From Flavobacterium sp. (GTDB lineage: Bacteria; Bacteroidota; Bacteroidia; Flavobacteriales; Flavobacteriaceae), in assembly GCA_018883065.1 (NCBI GenBank), contig VEQT01000002.1:1-64000 (forward strand): a DNA stretch of 64,000 nucleotides. Direction: 5' to 3'. Shown here in pieces: positions 53,901 to 62,201 of the stretch. The notes below the pieces were generated by a model. That model was not told the origin of the DNA. It did not search any database and saw only the letters and a list, made by a program, of their open reading frames with translations. Both the position numbers and the translations under genes were made by a program. The first letter of the stretch is position 1. Each line of letters begins with the position of its first letter.

Positions 53901-55426
53901 TGCGTAAAGCTATGGGAAAAAAACAACGCGATGTACTCGACAAGATGAAGCCGAAATTCATTAGTCAAGCTGCGGCCAAAGGACATCCGGAAGACAAATT
54001 AGAAAAAATTTGGAAAGACTGGGAAGCCTTTGCCGAATATGCCTTCAACAAATCGCACTCCACGTGTTACGCCTGGATTGCCTACCAAACGGCCTACCTA
54101 AAAGCCAATTATCCAGCCGAATATATGGCGGCGGTGCTGTCTAACAATATGAATGACATTAAGCAAGTTTCCTTTTTTATGGAGGAATGTAAGCGCATGG
54201 GCTTGGCTGTATTGGGTCCCGATGTCAATGAATCGTTTTATAAGTTTACGGTAAATCAAAATTATGCCATCCGATTTGGCATGGGTGCGATAAAGGGAGT
54301 AGGATCGGGTGCTGTACAAACCATCGTCGAGCACCGTAAAGACGGAAAATACCGATCTATATTTGATTTGGCCAAACGCATTGATTTGCGGGCAGCCAAC
54401 AAAAAAGCTTTCGAAAATTTAGCCTTGGCTGGTGGTTTTGATTCGTTTGCCGGTACTACACGAGCGCAGTATTTTCATGACGAGGGTGACGGAATCTCAT
54501 TTTTAGAAAAGGCCATACGGTATGGTAATAAATTCCAAGAAAACGAAAATTCTTCTCAGGTGAGTTTATTTGGCGAAGCCAGTGATGTACAAATTCCTGA
54601 GCCGGTTGTGCCGCCTTGCGAAGATTGGAATACGATGGAAAAATTGGCCAAAGAAAAAGAAGTGGTGGGTATTTATATTTCGGGACATCCGCTCGATGAT
54701 TACAAATACGAGATCAAGTATTTTTGCAATGCCAAGCTCGAAATGCTCAAGAATTTAGAAGCCCATGTAAATAAAAACCTTTCGTTTGGCGGAATCATCA
54801 CCCAGGTACAGCATCGTGTGACCAAAAACGGAAAAGGTTGGGCAACTTTTGTTTTGGAGGGGTATGATGAGAGTTTTGAATTCCGAATTTTTAATGAAGA
54901 ATACCTGAAATTCAAGCATTTTTTAATTCAAAATAATTTCACTTACCTCAAATTATTGGTCAAGGAAGGTTGGCCCGACAAAGAAACCGGCAAGAAAACA
55001 GAGCCGCGTATTCAATTTACGGCCTTGCAATATTTACAAGATGTGCTGCCTAGTTTTGCCAAAAAATTGGTGTTGCACCTTAATATTGCCGACTTATCTC
55101 CCCAACTGGTGACCGAATTGTCCCAGTTGTTTCATGGGCACAAAGGAGAGCAAACCGTGAGTTTTGAGGTAATGGAACTCGAACACCTAAAACGCCTCAT
55201 TGAACCCGAAGTTCTGGCGATTGCTGCGCCCGAAGAAGGTGCAGAGGAGTTGGTTGACGCCGAACTTACCCCCAACGACGAGGAAGAAGTGTTGGTTCCC
55301 ACCGAAGTAGAAGAAACCAAAATCATTACGCGTTTGTCCATGCCCAGCCGCAAACTCAAAGTGGCGATCAATGCTGATTTGTTGAGCGAAATTGAACGGT
55401 TGGGATTGAAATTTAAGTTGAATTAA
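50906..55426 (+). CDS. dnaE: DNA polymerase III alpha subunit with fused N-terminal exonuclease
   Basis: The replicative C-family polymerase, 1506 residues. The N-terminal ~210 residues are a DnaQ-like 3'-5' exonuclease (FDTETTGLP at 5-13, NVSFDLN, HNATADVEA). A PHP domain starts near 265 (FAHLHNHTQFS). The palm domain has GPGRGSAAG near 647 and the catalytic aspartates in PDIDIDF near 687-693. An OB-fold (LSFGGIITQV) near 1291 and an acidic tail follow. Such fused DnaE is standard in flavobacteria. The ATG at 50906 gives MYLIFDTETTG. Confidence 0.95.
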   Translation: MYLIFDTETTGLPKRWDAPLSDTNNWPRCVQIAWQLHDAMGGILEHRDFLIQPEGYNIPYEAENIHGISTELAQAQGVPLAEVLAQFQAVLQKTQFVVGQNVSFDLNIMGCEFFRLEMENPLTGKPVLDTCTEVTASLLQLPGGRGGKYKLPTLTELHSFLFQVPFAEAHNATADVEATSRCFLELIRLEVFTPQELRVEGGYFQEFQHKNPRPIALLGLQHANLKEASARLRQQQGDAQVPSLSKQEVSNNIEVLEAATFAHLHNHTQFSVLQSTISVASLVAETAAQRMPAVALTDHANLMGAFHFVRDILNHNKSVDSKNAAAIEKGEEPNHVPIKPIVGCEFFVCEDHLDKSRKDNGYQVVFLAKNKNGYHNLAKLSSIAYTDGFYYVPRIDKKCIVQYKEDLMVLSGNLYGEVPNKLLNLGENQAEEALLWWKQQFGPDFYLELMRHNQEDENRVNQGLLSLSKKHQVPVIATNNTFYIKKADANAHDILLCVRDGEKQSTPVGRGRGYRYGLANHEYYFKSGAEMKQLFQDIPEAITTIQTIIDKVEIYNLAREVLLPKFEIPLEFVVPEDAQDGGKRGENKYLKELTFKGAQRRYAEITPEIQERVDFELLTIENSGYPGYFLIVQDFIAAAREMGVSVGPGRGSAAGSVVAYCLGITNIDPLKYNLLFERFLNPDRVSLPDIDIDFDDEGRSSVMDYVINKYGSKQVAQIITYGTMAAKSAIRDTARVLDLPLFEADKIAKLIPNNINLAKIFSLDDAKLKAALRPEDFEKVKELKALAGAQDLGSETLQQAQLLEGNLRNTGIHACGVIITPDDITNFVPVATAKDSDLYVTQFDNSVVESAGLLKMDFLGLKTLTLIKDTVKLVKYRSGIDLNPDAFPIDDLKTYELFQRGETVGIFQYESPGMQKYMKELKPTVFDDLIAMNALYRPGPIAYIPSFIKRKNGEEPIEYDLDACEELLKDTYGITVYQEQVMLLSQKLADFSKGDADVLRKAMGKKQRDVLDKMKPKFISQAAAKGHPEDKLEKIWKDWEAFAEYAFNKSHSTCYAWIAYQTAYLKANYPAEYMAAVLSNNMNDIKQVSFFMEECKRMGLAVLGPDVNESFYKFTVNQNYAIRFGMGAIKGVGSGAVQTIVEHRKDGKYRSIFDLAKRIDLRAANKKAFENLALAGGFDSFAGTTRAQYFHDEGDGISFLEKAIRYGNKFQENENSSQVSLFGEASDVQIPEPVVPPCEDWNTMEKLAKEKEVVGIYISGHPLDDYKYEIKYFCNAKLEMLKNLEAHVNKNLSFGGIITQVQHRVTKNGKGWATFVLEGYDESFEFRIFNEEYLKFKHFLIQNNFTYLKLLVKEGWPDKETGKKTEPRIQFTALQYLQDVLPSFAKKLVLHLNIADLSPQLVTELSQLFHGHKGEQTVSFEVMELEHLKRLIEPEVLAIAAPEEGAEELVDAELTPNDEEEVLVPTEVEETKIITRLSMPSRKLKVAINADLLSEIERLGLKFKLN

Positions 55427-55468
55427 TGTTGATGGAATTCAATTCGAAACGTTATATTTTATAATATT

Positions 55469-55518
55469 TTGTGGTTACAACCATAAAAAATTATAATTTT
55501 TTGTGATTACAAGCACAA
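55469..55518 (+). promoter_or_regulatory. Twin palindromic operators upstream of the DUF4143 ATPase
   Basis: Two related inverted repeats: TTGTGGTTACAACCATAA (55469-55486) and TTGTGATTACAAGCACAA (55501-55518). They are 15/18 identical, with centres 32 bp apart (about three helical turns). The consensus is TTGTG-N8-CACAA. They lie 18-67 bases ahead of the ATPase ATG. The likely role is regulator binding; the regulator is not identified. Confidence 0.6.
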
Positions 55519-55535
55519 TTTATTATGTTTGCAGC

Positions 55536-56651
55536 ATGATTGCTAGAACGATAACTCAAAATTTACATGCCGATTGCGACAATAAAAAGGCGGTTGTTGT
55601 TGTTGGACCAAGACAAGTAGGCAAAACCACCTTGATTCAAAAATTAGTCGAAGGCAAAACCACCTTGTTTCTAAATGGTGATGATCCGCAAACTCGATTG
55701 CAATTGGCCAATGCAAATCTTCAATTTCTATTACAACTGGTTATGGATTATGATACCATTGTAGTAGATGAAGCACAGCGAATAGCAAACATTGGTTTAA
55801 CCATAAAATTACTTGTAGATGCAAAACTAAACAAGCAATTTATTCTTTCGGGTTCGTCATCATTAGATTTAGGGAATAAAATAAACGAGCCCTTAACGGG
55901 AAGAAAATGGGAACATCAATTATTTCCACTTTCATGGAATGAAATCAAAAGCCATTATACATTTGCTGTTGCATTTGCTCGATTAGAGGAGTTTCTTATT
56001 TATGGAATGTATCCTGAAGTGGTAACCCATACAAACAAACAGAAAATACTTTTACAGCTATCGGGTAGTTATTTGTATCAAGATATATTAGAATTAGCAA
56101 ACATTAAAAAACCTGATTTATTAATGAAATTGCTTCATGCATTAGCGATGCAATTGGGAAGTGAAGTATCCTACAATGAATTATCAAAAATACTTGGGGT
56201 AGACAGAATGACGGTGATCAATTACATCGATTTGTTAGAAAAAGTGTATGTGGTTTTTAGACTTCATCCGTTTTCAAGCAATCAAAGAAATGAAATTACA
56301 GCAAAACCAAAAATTTATTTTTACGATAATGGAATTCGAAACGCAATTGTAGGGCAATTTAGTCCGTTGCAAAGCAGATTAGATGTAGGCGCTTTATTTG
56401 AAAATTTTTTCATTAGCGAAAAAATGAAACAACTTAATTATCAGGGGTTTTATGGCAAAACACATTATTGGAGAAACAGCCAACAAGCAGAAATTGATTT
56501 TATCGAACGCATCGAAGACGAAATTTCGGCCTATGAAATAAAATACAATCCAAACAAAAAAGTAAAATTCACCAAATCATTTACAGAAAAATATCATCCA
56601 AAACACACCTTTGTGGTGCATAAAGATAATTTTTGGTCGTATTTACAGTAA
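55536..56651 (+). CDS. AAA-family ATPase with DUF4143 C-terminal domain
   Basis: A 371-residue ATPase. Walker A is GPRQVGKTTL (about 24-33) and Walker B is TIVVDEAQ (about 76-83). The C-terminal DUF4143 domain has WRNSQQAEIDFIE near 330. The family is found across bacteria and archaea, often in accessory regions or next to toxin-like or mobile genes. Its role is undefined. The ATG at 55536 (MIARTITQN) is preferred over the upstream GTG 55503. Its promoter carries a twin palindrome. Confidence 0.85.
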   Translation: MIARTITQNLHADCDNKKAVVVVGPRQVGKTTLIQKLVEGKTTLFLNGDDPQTRLQLANANLQFLLQLVMDYDTIVVDEAQRIANIGLTIKLLVDAKLNKQFILSGSSSLDLGNKINEPLTGRKWEHQLFPLSWNEIKSHYTFAVAFARLEEFLIYGMYPEVVTHTNKQKILLQLSGSYLYQDILELANIKKPDLLMKLLHALAMQLGSEVSYNELSKILGVDRMTVINYIDLLEKVYVVFRLHPFSSNQRNEITAKPKIYFYDNGIRNAIVGQFSPLQSRLDVGALFENFFISEKMKQLNYQGFYGKTHYWRNSQQAEIDFIERIEDEISAYEIKYNPNKKVKFTKSFTEKYHPKHTFVVHKDNFWSYLQ

Positions 56652-56709
56652 TTTACTGCAATCATAGCATAGCTCATTTACCGCTAAAATTTAAGTTGAA
56701 TTAAACACC

Positions 56710-56745
56710 AAACAAAAGGCCTAAATAATTTTAGGCCTTTTGTTT
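56710..56745. terminator. Strong bidirectional terminator in the accessory block
   Basis: A perfect 16-bp stem, AAACAAAAGGCCTAAA (56710-56725) with TTTAGGCCTTTTGTTT (56730-56745), and loop TAAT. It separates the DUF4143 gene from the convergent XRE gene. Confidence 0.88.
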
Positions 56746-57095
56746 TATTTGTCGTGAAGTAACTTGAGTAACTGTACTTGTTCTTTTAGTGCTTGAATCG
56801 TTTCTTCGTATTGCTGGATTAGCTTATCAGGAATACTAATGTGATTTATTCCAATATATCCATCTTGTTTACAATTATTAAAAACCTGTTTATCATCAAA
56901 CCCTAAAACCTCCATTGGGGGTACTCCCATGATAGCCGAAATTTCATTTAGCCGGTTGATTGTGAGCTGAGTTTCTCCCGATTCTATTTTACTATAAGCT
57001 CTAGTTGATAGCCCAAGTTTTTGAGCCATATATTCTTGAGTAAAATTCTTTAATTCTCGAATTTGTTTGATTTTGGTTTCTGCTTGTTGTATCAT
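56745..57095 (-). CDS. XRE-family transcriptional regulator
   Basis: A 116-residue DNA-binding protein. A helix-turn-helix (about 12-66, NFTQEYMAQKLGLSTRAYSKIESG) is followed by a linker and a C-terminal coiled coil (about 88-114, IQQYEETIQALKEQVQLLKLL), probably for dimerisation. It is oriented away from the orphan ORF and the secreted gene pair to its right, so it could control those genes, the ATPase, or itself. Confidence 0.85.
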   Translation of the reverse strand: MIQQAETKIKQIRELKNFTQEYMAQKLGLSTRAYSKIESGETQLTINRLNEISAIMGVPPMEVLGFDDKQVFNNCKQDGYIGINHISIPDKLIQQYEETIQALKEQVQLLKLLHDK

Positions 57096-57218
57096 GTTAA
57101 TAGGAATTAATAGTTCAAAAGTAGAATATATAATTCATTTAAAGAAACATTCTAACGAATATTTTGTGTTGTATTAAGGTATTTTTGTTTTTGTCTCAAT
57201 TTTAAAGAGTAAAAAATC

Positions 57219-57539
57219 ATGAAACAGGTAATACTTCCTTATGCCAATAATACAAAAATTCCTGTTGAGGATTTAATAACACACTTTAGAGAAAACAATT
57301 TAAAGTATATGATTGTTGGCTCTAAACAAGTTACACTTCAAAATCATCCCAAACCCAATTCTTTAGATGTTTGGCTTCGTAAACATTCTAATGTTATTAA
57401 TTACAAAGACACCTGTCAATCGGTCACTAAAGTAATCACTCAAATTATAAAACATCAATCATTTTCGCAAGGCCTTAGAAAATGCCCTTCAAGTAACAGA
57501 ATGTGTAAGGCGTTGGTTTTTTGTGATTGTAATAAATAA
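57219..57539 (+). CDS. Orphan 106-residue protein
   Basis: A possible gene upstream of the secreted pair. The ATG at 57219 starts MKQVILPYANNTKIP and ends ...LVFCDCNK, without known motifs. Its last 17 bases overlap only the untranslated longest frame of the next gene. AT-richness is higher than in neighbouring housekeeping genes. It could be a chance ORF; a conserved homolog would be needed to be sure. Confidence 0.45.
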   Translation: MKQVILPYANNTKIPVEDLITHFRENNLKYMIVGSKQVTLQNHPKPNSLDVWLRKHSNVINYKDTCQSVTKVITQIIKHQSFSQGLRKCPSSNRMCKALVFCDCNK

Positions 57540-57585
57540 AAAACACCAATTAAAAACAAAACATCAATCTTTAAATAAAAATTAC

Positions 57586-58878
57586 ATGAAAAAACTCTTT
57601 ACATTTTTGACTTTGTTCACGGCAACTAACATTTTTGCCACAGACCGTTATGTTGACCCAAACCTTTCATCGGGAAACGGCACCACTTTATTTACTACAA
57701 TCACTTCTGCAGTTGCAGCAGCAGTTGGTGGAGACCGAATTATTGTCTCCTCAAATACCTATAATGAACCAACATTAACTATCAATAAATCATTAAAAAT
57801 AATTCCTCAAATATCAGGTTCTGTAATTAATCTTAATGCAGATATAAATATTGTTGGCTTATCTGGAATGAAATTAGAATTAATAGGTATAAACTTAGGT
57901 ATTTATTCAATAAGTACAAGTCCAATTTCTTCCGGAAGTAATACAAATAGAGCAAAAGTTTCCATAATAAATTGCTCAACTGCAAGTATTGGATTTAACA
58001 ATGATTATTATGAATTAAATTTAATTAAAACAAATGTAACTTCAGATGTAAATTTTAGGTTTGGAAATATTGTATCAAGCAGTATGTTGAATTGCTTTTT
58101 GTGGGATGAAGACTCAATAGATGTAAATGGTTCAATTAAAAATTTCATTGTAGGAAATTCAATAGGGAACAATACTTTTATCTATAATGATAATTATAAA
58201 TTTATTTTAGCAAATAATACTCTTAAAAATCTATTTATTAGTAAATGGGTTCTTAATTCTAATTTAACAAACTATATTGAAAACAATGAATTTAACTCAA
58301 ATTGTAAGTTATATTTTGCTTCAGTTACTTTATTAGCTCAATGTGGTGCAGATGAAAGTTGTTATTTTTCAAGTGGAGCAGGAAACTTAATTTATAATTT
58401 TAAGTTTGTCAATAATAAATTTTTAGGAAATATTTTGTGTGCGAGAAGAAATACATCTTTAGTTTGGCCTAATGCATTCGGCTGTTTATTATATGGTAGT
58501 AGCTATACAGCAGTAACCCAGGAAGCCACATATAGTACTCAAGCAACCGATACTCCAAATGTATATGCTAATGGTTTTTTTGACTGGTCTTATAATGGTG
58601 TTGGAAATTTGCAGGGTTTAAATGGTAGTTTGGTTTATACAAATATCGCAGGACCTTCAAACGATATTGACGGGGGTAATCCCAATCACGATTATTATGA
58701 TATAGATTTAACTATTAATGATAGAGGTATTAATGGTGGACCTTATTCACAATTAAATTATAATCCAACCTCAAATCCGAACAATAGCAAAGCTTTCATT
58801 TTTGATTTGGAGATGCCTACAGATTTGTTTCCTACCCAAACGGTTAATATTAAAGCCAAAGGGTATCATAAAAATTAA
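57586..58878 (+). CDS. Secreted beta-strand-rich protein, unknown function
   Basis: A 430-residue exported protein. The signal peptide is about 1-18 (ending NIFAT). It begins RYVDPNLSSGNGTTLF and continues as repetitive short Asn/Ser/Thr/Ile strands (residues ~20-320) consistent with a right-handed beta-helix. It lacks a T9SS tag. Its end, FDLEMPTDLFPTQTVNIKAKGYHKN, is distinctive. It lies 6 bases before the T9SS-tagged protein and is likely co-transcribed with it. The ATG at 57586 is used, since the longer frame starts at GTG 57523 without a signal peptide. Confidence 0.72.
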   Translation: MKKLFTFLTLFTATNIFATDRYVDPNLSSGNGTTLFTTITSAVAAAVGGDRIIVSSNTYNEPTLTINKSLKIIPQISGSVINLNADINIVGLSGMKLELIGINLGIYSISTSPISSGSNTNRAKVSIINCSTASIGFNNDYYELNLIKTNVTSDVNFRFGNIVSSSMLNCFLWDEDSIDVNGSIKNFIVGNSIGNNTFIYNDNYKFILANNTLKNLFISKWVLNSNLTNYIENNEFNSNCKLYFASVTLLAQCGADESCYFSSGAGNLIYNFKFVNNKFLGNILCARRNTSLVWPNAFGCLLYGSSYTAVTQEATYSTQATDTPNVYANGFFDWSYNGVGNLQGLNGSLVYTNIAGPSNDIDGGNPNHDYYDIDLTINDRGINGGPYSQLNYNPTSNPNNSKAFIFDLEMPTDLFPTQTVNIKAKGYHKN

Positions 58879-58884
58879 TCTACT

Positions 58885-60576
58885 ATGAAAAAGATATTAT
58901 ACATTTTTTTGATAGTAAGCTGTAGTGTTTTAGCGCAGCCTAAAATAACAGCTAGTGAGTATTTCTGGGGTACTAATGACCCGGGTACTGGAAATGGTAT
59001 TTCATTGTCTGTAGAAGATGGTGTTTTTGATGAAGTTGTTGAAAGTGTTATTACAACATTTATTAACTCACAAACAACTGTAGGACCTTTACTTTTTAAT
59101 ATCAGAGTTAAAGACGTTAATAATCAATGGGGGCCTACTTTTAAAAAAGTTATTTTTATATTACCAAGTGCTACTGGTTCATTTCGTCATGTTAATTTAA
59201 CAAAATTTGAATATTTCTTTGGCAATTTTGATCCAGGAGAAGGAGCGGGAACTACTATCATTGCTTTTGATGGCGCCTTAGATGAAGCTGTCGAAACTGT
59301 TTTTAGAAGTCAAGTTACGTGGGATGTTTCATCGGGGCCTATATTATTTAATATTCGCGCAAAAGATGCCGATAATAGATGGGGACCCTTGTTTAAAAAA
59401 ACTGTTTTCCCTTATGGAGCAAATCCGAATGCAAATTTGGTTCAAGAAGGCGATGCTATTCAAATATGTCCTGGCAGCAGTGTTACTTTAAACTATGCAG
59501 GGCCAAACGGGTATACGCCAACGTGGTTTGATGGTAGTCATGGTCAATCGATTACTTTTACTCCAACAACAACTGGAGATTATAGCGTTTCAGCAACTTT
59601 AGAAAATACAACTTATACAGATGCTATAAACATCACATTCAGACCATTGCCAACAGCAACTATTACACCTGCTGGGCAAGTTTTAGTTTGCGCTTCAAGC
59701 AATTTCAATTTAGTAGCTAATTCAGGAACTAACTTAAGTTATCAATGGATATTAAATGGAAATAATATTGTTGGCGGCACAAATGCAAATTATCTGCCTA
59801 CTGCTACTGGTAATTATAGTGTTAAGGTAACCGACAGCTCAACAGGTTGTGTAAAAACATCAGATGCAACCGTGCTTGCAAGCTCATTTGTCATGAGTCC
59901 AAATGGGACAAATTCTTTTTGCGGGTCACAAGTACTTTCTGTTCCATTCGGTTCTTCAAATGGTTATCAGTGGAAAAAAGATGGCGTGATACTTTCAGGA
60001 GCAGTAAGTAATTCATACACGGCAACACAGTCTGGAGCCTACACTTGTGTAGTTACTAATGGCGCGTGTGTATTTACCACCGCTAGCACAACACTTTCAA
60101 CAACACCTGCTCCCACAGGAGCTTCACCACAACAATTTACATTGGGTAATACCTTGTCTAATTTGACGGTTAATGGCGCATCCTTGTTGTGGTATACAAG
60201 TGCAGTAGGAGGTAGTGCAATTCCTAGTTCGACAGTTTTAGTAAATGGTAGCACGTATTATGTGAGCCAAACAGTTAATGGTTGTGAAAGTCCAGTTCGG
60301 CTTTCGGTTGTAGTTCAACAAGCCTTGAGCACTCCAGAATTTAATTTGTTTTCTATAGAATATAGCCCAAATCCGGTACACAATATTTTGCATATAAAAT
60401 CTGATGTTATAGTTCAGACTTTCAGGTTGATTTCGAGTTTAGGTCAATTAATAAATCAAAAAGAAGTGAATAATAATGAATTTGAATTTGATTTTACCTC
60501 ATTGCCAACGGGAGTTTATTTTGTTGGAATTACCACTTCACAGGGATATAAATTATTGAAAATAATAAAAGAATAA
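58885..60576 (+). CDS. Secreted tandem-repeat/Ig-like protein with T9SS type A sorting domain
   Basis: A 563-residue T9SS cargo. After a signal peptide (about 1-17) come two tandem repeats (about 20-90 and 96-176) of the pattern EYFxGxxDPGxGxG ... DGxxDExVE ... GPxLFNIRxKDxxNxWGPxFKK. Then Ig-like/PKD-like modules (about 185-260, 265-330, 335-400, 405-475) with SYQWILNGN and NGYQWKKDG are followed by a type A sorting domain (about 485-563, YSPNPVHNILHI ... GVYFVGITTSQG). It is probably a surface adhesin. Its partner is the beta-helix protein just upstream. Confidence 0.85.
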   Translation: MKKILYIFLIVSCSVLAQPKITASEYFWGTNDPGTGNGISLSVEDGVFDEVVESVITTFINSQTTVGPLLFNIRVKDVNNQWGPTFKKVIFILPSATGSFRHVNLTKFEYFFGNFDPGEGAGTTIIAFDGALDEAVETVFRSQVTWDVSSGPILFNIRAKDADNRWGPLFKKTVFPYGANPNANLVQEGDAIQICPGSSVTLNYAGPNGYTPTWFDGSHGQSITFTPTTTGDYSVSATLENTTYTDAINITFRPLPTATITPAGQVLVCASSNFNLVANSGTNLSYQWILNGNNIVGGTNANYLPTATGNYSVKVTDSSTGCVKTSDATVLASSFVMSPNGTNSFCGSQVLSVPFGSSNGYQWKKDGVILSGAVSNSYTATQSGAYTCVVTNGACVFTTASTTLSTTPAPTGASPQQFTLGNTLSNLTVNGASLLWYTSAVGGSAIPSSTVLVNGSTYYVSQTVNGCESPVRLSVVVQQALSTPEFNLFSIEYSPNPVHNILHIKSDVIVQTFRLISSLGQLINQKEVNNNEFEFDFTSLPTGVYFVGITTSQGYKLLKIIKE

Positions 60577-60681
60577 ATAAAATAACCTCAGCCAATACCC
60601 ACATAGTGAAAACTAATTTAGATGTAGGGATGGTTGAGAAAATTTCGGTAGCTTTGCTCGGTAATTATAAAAAAATACAAC

Positions 60682-60999
60682 ATGGCATTAGCAATAACCG
60701 ATGCAACTTTTGATGAAGTTGTATTGCAATCAGACAAACCAGTATTGGTAGATTTTTGGGCAGCTTGGTGCGGTCCGTGCAGAATGGTGGGTCCCATCAT
60801 CGATGAAATTAGTGAAGAATATGCGGGTAAAGCCGTAATTGGAAAAGTAGATGTAGATGCCAATCAAGAATTTGCTGCCAAATATGGTGTGCGAAACATT
60901 CCAACGGTATTGGTGTTTCACAAAGGAGAAGTAGTAGGTCGTCAGGTGGGTGTAGCCCCAAAACAAACCTATGCAGATAGTTTGGACGCTTTATTGTAA
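60682..60999 (+). CDS. trxA: Thioredoxin
   Basis: A 105-residue cytoplasmic thioredoxin with the redox site WCGPC (C30, C33) and cis-proline NIPTVLVF. It is the first conserved gene after the accessory block. Its spacing from DUF58 is 81 bases, with a terminator between. Confidence 0.96.
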   Translation: MALAITDATFDEVVLQSDKPVLVDFWAAWCGPCRMVGPIIDEISEEYAGKAVIGKVDVDANQEFAAKYGVRNIPTVLVFHKGEVVGRQVGVAPKQTYADSLDALL

Positions 61000-61021
61000 T
61001 TCTGTTTTTCTCTAAATAAAC

Positions 61022-61053
61022 AAAAGGTTTAACGCAAGTTAGGCCTTTTTTTT
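61022..61053 (+). terminator. Terminator of trxA
   Basis: AAAAGGTTTAAC (61022-61033) and GTTAGGCCTTTT (61038-61049) form a 12-bp stem with two G-U pairs and a GCAA tetraloop, followed by eight Ts. Confidence 0.85.
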
Positions 61054-61080
61054 GTGCGATTACTTCCTATATTTGAAGCC

Positions 61081-62007
61081 ATGAATCTCTCGCAACAGCA
61101 AGCGCAAATTGCCCGTTTTGACCACCTAGAATTACTGGCCAACCAAGTGGTTGAAGGTTTTATTTCGGGCATGCACAAAAGCCCATTTCATGGGTTTTCG
61201 GCCGAGTTTGCCGAGCACAAGGTGTACAACCCCGGCGAGAGCACCAAGCATTTAGATTGGAAGTTATTTGCCAAAACCGATCGCCTATATACCAAGCGTT
61301 TTGACGAAGAAACCAACCTGCGCTGCCATTTAATCATCGATAATTCCTCGTCGATGCATTACCCCAAATTAACTGCCAATGAACCATTTTACCAGAGTAA
61401 AATTGGATTTGCTGTTTTGGCTTCGGCAGTATTGATGAATTTACTCAAAAAACAACGCGATGCAGTGGGTTTAAGTTTGTTTTCTGATCGCTACGAATTT
61501 TATGCGCCAGAAAAAGGAAGCGACCGGCATCACCGCATGATTTTACAGCAATTGGAACACGTATTGGTTGCGCCCAAAGTAGCCAAGAGTACACAAACGA
61601 TAGCTTATTTACACCAAATTGCCGAGAAAATTCACCGCCGTTCGATGATCATATTGTTTACAGATATGTTTCAGTTAGAAGATGAAAAGGCTTTGTTTTC
61701 GGCTTTGCAACACCTCAAGTACCAAAAGCATAAAGTTGTGTTGTTTCATGTAATTGACGAAAAAACCGAATTGCACTTTGATTATGATAACGCCCCGCGC
61801 AAATTTATCGACGTAGAAACCGGTGAATTTGTGAATATTTATGCCGACAACGTCAAGGAAATCTACGAACAAAAGCTTCAAGCCTACTTTAAGCGCCTAT
61901 CTGAAACCTGTATTCAAAACAAGATTAAGTACGTTCCGGTGAATGTGGGCGCCGATTTTGAAAAAATTCTTACTACTTACTTGGTTGAAAAACAAAGTTT
62001 TGGCTGA
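61081..62007 (+). CDS. DUF58 protein
   Basis: A 308-residue DUF58 protein without transmembrane helices. The central block has KHLDWKLFAKTDRLYTKRF near 62-80 and a von-Willebrand-A-like fold with LIIDNSSSM near 94-102, a MIDAS-like DxSxS motif. The family is often found beside MoxR AAA ATPases and von Willebrand factor genes; no MoxR is in the window. The ATG at 61081 is preferred over GTG 61054, which lies at the terminator. A TATATTTG occurs at 61068-61075, very close to the start codon. Confidence 0.85.
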   Translation: MNLSQQQAQIARFDHLELLANQVVEGFISGMHKSPFHGFSAEFAEHKVYNPGESTKHLDWKLFAKTDRLYTKRFDEETNLRCHLIIDNSSSMHYPKLTANEPFYQSKIGFAVLASAVLMNLLKKQRDAVGLSLFSDRYEFYAPEKGSDRHHRMILQQLEHVLVAPKVAKSTQTIAYLHQIAEKIHRRSMIILFTDMFQLEDEKALFSALQHLKYQKHKVVLFHVIDEKTELHFDYDNAPRKFIDVETGEFVNIYADNVKEIYEQKLQAYFKRLSETCIQNKIKYVPVNVGADFEKILTTYLVEKQSFG

Positions 62008-62045
62008 CATTTTGAATTCAGTAAAAAGAAAATAAAAATAAATAC

Positions 62046-62075
62046 TTGCAGATGTAAAATTCTATCCTATATTTG
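62046..62075 (+). promoter_or_regulatory. Promoter of tRNA-Asp
   Basis: TTG at 62046-62048, a 19-base spacer and TATATTTG at 62068-62075 match the Bacteroidota consensus. The tRNA begins 39 bases downstream. Confidence 0.65.
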
Positions 62076-62113
62076 CAACCGCTAATAAAGTTTCTAGTAT
62101 ACGATAGCAGCAA

Positions 62114-62187
62114 GGTTTGGTAGTTCAGTTGGTTAGAATACATGCCTGTCACGCATGGGGTCGCGGGTTCGAGTCCCGTCCAGACCG
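62114..62187 (+). tRNA. tRNA-Asp(GTC)
   Basis: A 74-nt tRNA with acceptor GGTTTGG/CCAGACC (one G-U), a normal D arm, anticodon arm CATGC-CTGTCAC-GCATG with GTC, and T arm GCGGG-TTCGAGT-CCCGT. The 3' end is discriminator G; CCA is not encoded. Followed by a terminator at 62202-62227. Confidence 0.96.
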
Positions 62188-62201
62188 CAACTTTTGGGAA
62201 A

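Noticed and set aside
55427..60681. Defence island or prophage
   Set aside because: No nuclease, integrase, restriction enzyme, capsid or toxin signature. DUF4143 and XRE alone are not enough.
61054..61080. Upstream GTG start for the DUF58 protein
   Set aside because: It lies right at the trxA terminator T-run and before a TATATTTG; the ATG at 61081 gives the normal start.
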